From Buttiauxella sp. A111 (GTDB lineage: Bacteria > Pseudomonadota > Gammaproteobacteria > Enterobacterales > Enterobacteriaceae): DNA of 64,000 bases. The notes under the pieces are model-generated. The model worked only from the letters and a program-made list of their open reading frames with translations. It was not told the DNA's origin and did not search any database. Position 1 is the first letter of the stretch; each line of letters opens with the position of its first letter. Shown here piece after piece: positions 61,440 through 64,000 of this stretch. A program made the translations under genes and the position numbers. The DNA is taken from contig NZ_BJFN01000002.1 in NCBI RefSeq assembly GCF_014189855.1, positions 558,001 to 622,000 on the forward strand. Reading direction: 5' to 3'.

Positions 61440-62873
61440 ATGCGATTTTTTAGATTTGTCATTGGATTGACCAGTGCTGTGGTGTTCAGCGTCCAGGCTG
61501 CCAACGTAGAAGACTATACCTCCCAATTGCCTGCTGGTGCGAATCTGGCTTTGATGGTGCAAAAAGTAGGTGCGCCCGCTCCCTCGATTGACTATCACAG
61601 TCAACAGATGGCGCTGCCTGCTAGTACTCAAAAGGTCATCACGGCTCTGGCGGCACTTCTACAGTTAGGGCCAGATTTCAGGTTTACGACCACCCTTGAA
61701 AGCCATGCTCAAGTCAGTAATGGCGTCTTGCAAGGGGACCTTATTGCGCGATTTGGTGGCGATCCAACGTTAAAACGTCAGGATATTCGCAATATGGTGG
61801 CTGTTCTGAAAAAATCAGGTGTGCAACAAATTCAGGGCAATGTGCTGGTTGATACGTCGGTTTTCGCCAGCCATGACAAAGCGCCAGGTTGGCCATGGAA
61901 TGATATGACGCAGTGTTTTAGCGCACCGCCAGCCGCCGCTATTGTCGACCGAAACTGTTTTTCTATTTCACTCTACAGCGCACCAAAAGCGGATGATTTA
62001 GCGTTTATTCGTATCGCTTCTTACTATCCGGTAGTGATGTTCAGCCAGGTTCGTACGCTCGCAAAAGGTTCCCCTGATGCACAATATTGCGAACTGGATG
62101 TCGTTCCCGGTGATTTAAATCGCTTTACGCTAACCGGCTGTATGACCCAGCGAGCAGACCCTCTCCCACTGGCATTCGCGATACAAGATGGCGCAAGTTA
62201 CGCGGGTGCGATTTTGAAAGCTGAGCTTAAAGAAGCGGGTATTAGTTATAGCGGAACCCTGTTACGTCAAACACAATCGAATACCCCCGGTACGGTTATC
62301 GCCAGTAAGCAATCCGCGCCACTGCACGATTTGTTAAAGATTATGCTCAAGAAATCGGACAACATGATTGCCGATACTGTTTTTCGAACTATCGGCCATA
62401 ACCGTTTTGGTGTACCGGGAACCTGGCGCTCCGGAGCAGATGCCGTTCGGCAAATCCTTCGGCAGAAAGCAGGCGTTGATTTAGGAAATAGTATCGTGGT
62501 CGATGGTTCTGGGTTGTCGCGTCACAATCTCATCTCCCCCGCCACCATGATGCAGGTACTTCAGTACATCGCCCAAAATGACACCGAGCTAAACTTTATC
62601 TCAATGTTACCGTTAGCGGGTTATGACGGCTCCTTACAATATCGTGCTGGCCTTCATCAGGCCGGGGTTGATGGTAAAGTTTCTGCGAAAACGGGTTCAC
62701 TGCAAGGTGTTTATAACCTTGCTGGATTTATTACCACTGCCAGCGGTCAAAGAATGGCCTTTGTGCAATATTTGTCAGGCTATGCTGTCGAGCCTGCCGA
62801 TCAACGTAACCGTCGTATCCCGTTAGTGCGCTTTGAAAGCCGCCTCTATAAGGATATCTACCAGAATAATTGA
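61440..62873 (+). CDS. dacB: D-alanyl-D-alanine carboxypeptidase/endopeptidase PBP4
   Basis: A 477-residue periplasmic class C penicillin-binding protein cleaving murein cross-links. The signal peptide is residues 1-20 (cleavage after VQA). The active serine motif is STQK (S62, K65), followed by SDN in KKSDNMI near 306 and KTG in SAKTGSL near 417. Close match to E. coli DacB over the full length. Only three bases separate its stop from basR. Confidence 0.97.
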   Translation: MRFFRFVIGLTSAVVFSVQAANVEDYTSQLPAGANLALMVQKVGAPAPSIDYHSQQMALPASTQKVITALAALLQLGPDFRFTTTLESHAQVSNGVLQGDLIARFGGDPTLKRQDIRNMVAVLKKSGVQQIQGNVLVDTSVFASHDKAPGWPWNDMTQCFSAPPAAAIVDRNCFSISLYSAPKADDLAFIRIASYYPVVMFSQVRTLAKGSPDAQYCELDVVPGDLNRFTLTGCMTQRADPLPLAFAIQDGASYAGAILKAELKEAGISYSGTLLRQTQSNTPGTVIASKQSAPLHDLLKIMLKKSDNMIADTVFRTIGHNRFGVPGTWRSGADAVRQILRQKAGVDLGNSIVVDGSGLSRHNLISPATMMQVLQYIAQNDTELNFISMLPLAGYDGSLQYRAGLHQAGVDGKVSAKTGSLQGVYNLAGFITTASGQRMAFVQYLSGYAVEPADQRNRRIPLVRFESRLYKDIYQNN

Positions 62874-62876
62874 GTT

Positions 62877-63539
62877 ATGAAACTACTGATTGTTGAAGAC
62901 GATTTACTGTTGCGGGAAGGCCTGGTACTGGCAATGAACGCCGAGGGTTACGCGCTTGATTGTGCCACGACCGCTGCCGAAGCAGATGCGCTGATCGAAA
63001 GTGGCGAGTACGGCATGATTATTCTCGATCTTGGTCTGCCAGATAAAGATGGCGCCGCACTATTAAGGCAATGGCGGCGTCGCAGTATCAGCACGCCTGT
63101 GCTGATACTGACAGCTCGCGATGCACTGGAAGATCGCGTCAATGGTCTGGATTCTGGTGCCGATGACTATTTAGTCAAACCCTTTGCTCTCGCGGAATTG
63201 CAAGCCCGTACGCGGGCTCTAATCCGTCGTTATCAAGGACATAGCGATAACCTTATTCAACATGATGATCTGACGCTCAACCTGCAAACTCAGCAGGTAC
63301 TATTGCAAGATCAACCCGTCGAAATCACCCCAAAAGAGTTCGCCTTACTGACACGTTTGATGATGCGTATCGGGCAGACTGTGCACCGCGAAACGTTGCA
63401 ACAGGATATCTACAGCTGGCAGGACGATCCTGGTTCAAATACGCTTGAGGTGCACATCCACAACCTGAGACGTAAATTAGGCAAAGACAGGATCAAAACC
63501 ATTCGTGGCGTGGGTTATCGACTGGATAGCCGTGTATGA
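62877..63539 (+). CDS. basR: OmpR-family response regulator BasR/PmrA
   Basis: A 220-residue response regulator with acidic residues E7, D8, D9, phosphorylated D51 in ILDLGLPD, and a winged-helix DNA-binding domain ending NTLEVHIHNLRRKLGKDRIKTIRG-like. It resembles E. coli BasR (PmrA), which with BasS controls lipid A modification genes in response to iron(III), aluminium and low pH. Here it follows dacB by three bases; in E. coli it follows eptA. QseB is the closest alternative family. Confidence 0.87.
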   Translation: MKLLIVEDDLLLREGLVLAMNAEGYALDCATTAAEADALIESGEYGMIILDLGLPDKDGAALLRQWRRRSISTPVLILTARDALEDRVNGLDSGADDYLVKPFALAELQARTRALIRRYQGHSDNLIQHDDLTLNLQTQQVLLQDQPVEITPKEFALLTRLMMRIGQTVHRETLQQDIYSWQDDPGSNTLEVHIHNLRRKLGKDRIKTIRGVGYRLDSRV

Positions 63540-64000
63540 ACAGTATGCGCCAGCGCCTGATGGTGCTCCTTGCACTTATTCTTTTGTTTTTTCAATTAAT
63601 TAGCGTTATCTGGTTGTGGCATGAAAGTCGTGAGCAAATCAGTTTCCTGGTCAGCGAAACGCTTTCAGCTAAATCCCGAAATCAACATGTAGAGAAGGAA
63701 ATCCGCGAAGCGATTGCGTCGTTACTGGTACCTTCTCTGGTGATGATTGGCTTCACGTTGTTCTTCTCATTTTGGGCGATTACCTGGATAACCCGTCCCT
63801 TGAACCGCCTGCGCACAAGCCTTGCAAATCGGTCTGCTGACAACCTGTCACCGCTCTCCATGTATTCAGATATGGACGAAATGGTAGCCGTGACCAACTC
63901 ACTGAACCAACTCCTGGCGCGACTCAACCATACCATTCAGCAAGAACGCTTATTTACCGCAGATGCCGCACATGAACTACGAACGCCCCTTGCTGGCATT
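63536..64000 (+). CDS. basS: Sensor histidine kinase BasS/PmrB, 5' part
   Basis: The first 155 residues of a histidine kinase, cut by the window end. It starts at ATG 63536, overlapping the basR stop by four bases (ATGA). Membrane segments at about 9-28 and 63-85 enclose a short periplasmic loop with acidic residues (EKEIREAIAS), as in PmrB; a HAMP-like region and the H-box AAHELRTPLAGI (H146) follow. ISVIWLWHESREQI closely resembles the E. coli BasS N-terminus. Confidence 0.88.
   Translation, partial: MNSMRQRLMVLLALILLFFQLISVIWLWHESREQISFLVSETLSAKSRNQHVEKEIREAIASLLVPSLVMIGFTLFFSFWAITWITRPLNRLRTSLANRSADNLSPLSMYSDMDEMVAVTNSLNQLLARLNHTIQQERLFTADAAHELRTPLAGI

Overview
This window is chromosomal DNA of a member of the Enterobacteriaceae. 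Nearly every protein is a close relative of an E. coli or Salmonella protein, gene order follows two large E. coli K-12 blocks, and ERIC elements are present. miaE (absent from E. coli K-12, present in Salmonella), uhpABCT and speF-potE at unusual places, and base composition near 50% GC point to a genus such as Buttiauxella, Kluyvera, Lelliottia or a relative. The genus cannot be fixed from the sequence alone. No phage, insertion sequence, CRISPR array or rRNA was seen.

Block 1 (1-34996) corresponds to the E. coli 96-minute region: pepA (5' end cut off), holC, valS, yjgN, yjgM, then uhpT-uhpC-uhpB-uhpA, miaE, rraB, argI, tabA, then speFL-speF-potE, pyrL-pyrB-pyrI, ridA, a periplasmic family-20 hexosaminidase gene, mgtA with its mgtL leader, treR, treB-treC and nrdD-nrdG. 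Relative to E. coli K-12 the uhp genes, speF-potE and the hexosaminidase gene are guests in this backbone.

Block 2 (35028-64000) corresponds to the E. coli 71-minute region: yraR, yhbP, yhbQ, yhbS-ubiT, ubiU-ubiV, yhbW, mtr, then the long leftward information-processing cluster deaD-yrbN-nlpI-pnp-rpsO-truB-rbfA-infB-nusA-rimP with tRNA-fMet and tRNA-Leu, then secG, glmM, folP, ftsH, rlmE, yhbY, greA and dacB. It ends in a basR-basS (pmrAB) pair placed directly after dacB. The join between the blocks lies in the 31 bases between nrdG and yraR.

Regulation is unusually legible. Four leader or coupling peptides too short for routine gene calling were found (speFL, pyrL, mgtL, yrbN). There are also tandem ARG boxes before argI, a PhoP box before mgtL-mgtA, a TreR operator before treB, paired NrdR boxes and an FNR-like site before nrdD, a trp operator before mtr, and a KdgR-like box before tabA. 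Four ERIC elements or remnants cluster between pyrI and mgtL, one inside the mgtA leader. Two arrays of palindromic repeats separate pepA from holC and nrdD from nrdG.

The most interesting unexplained structure is between ubiV and yhbW. Two long, mutually exclusive stems can form there, one of which buries the yhbW ribosome binding site.
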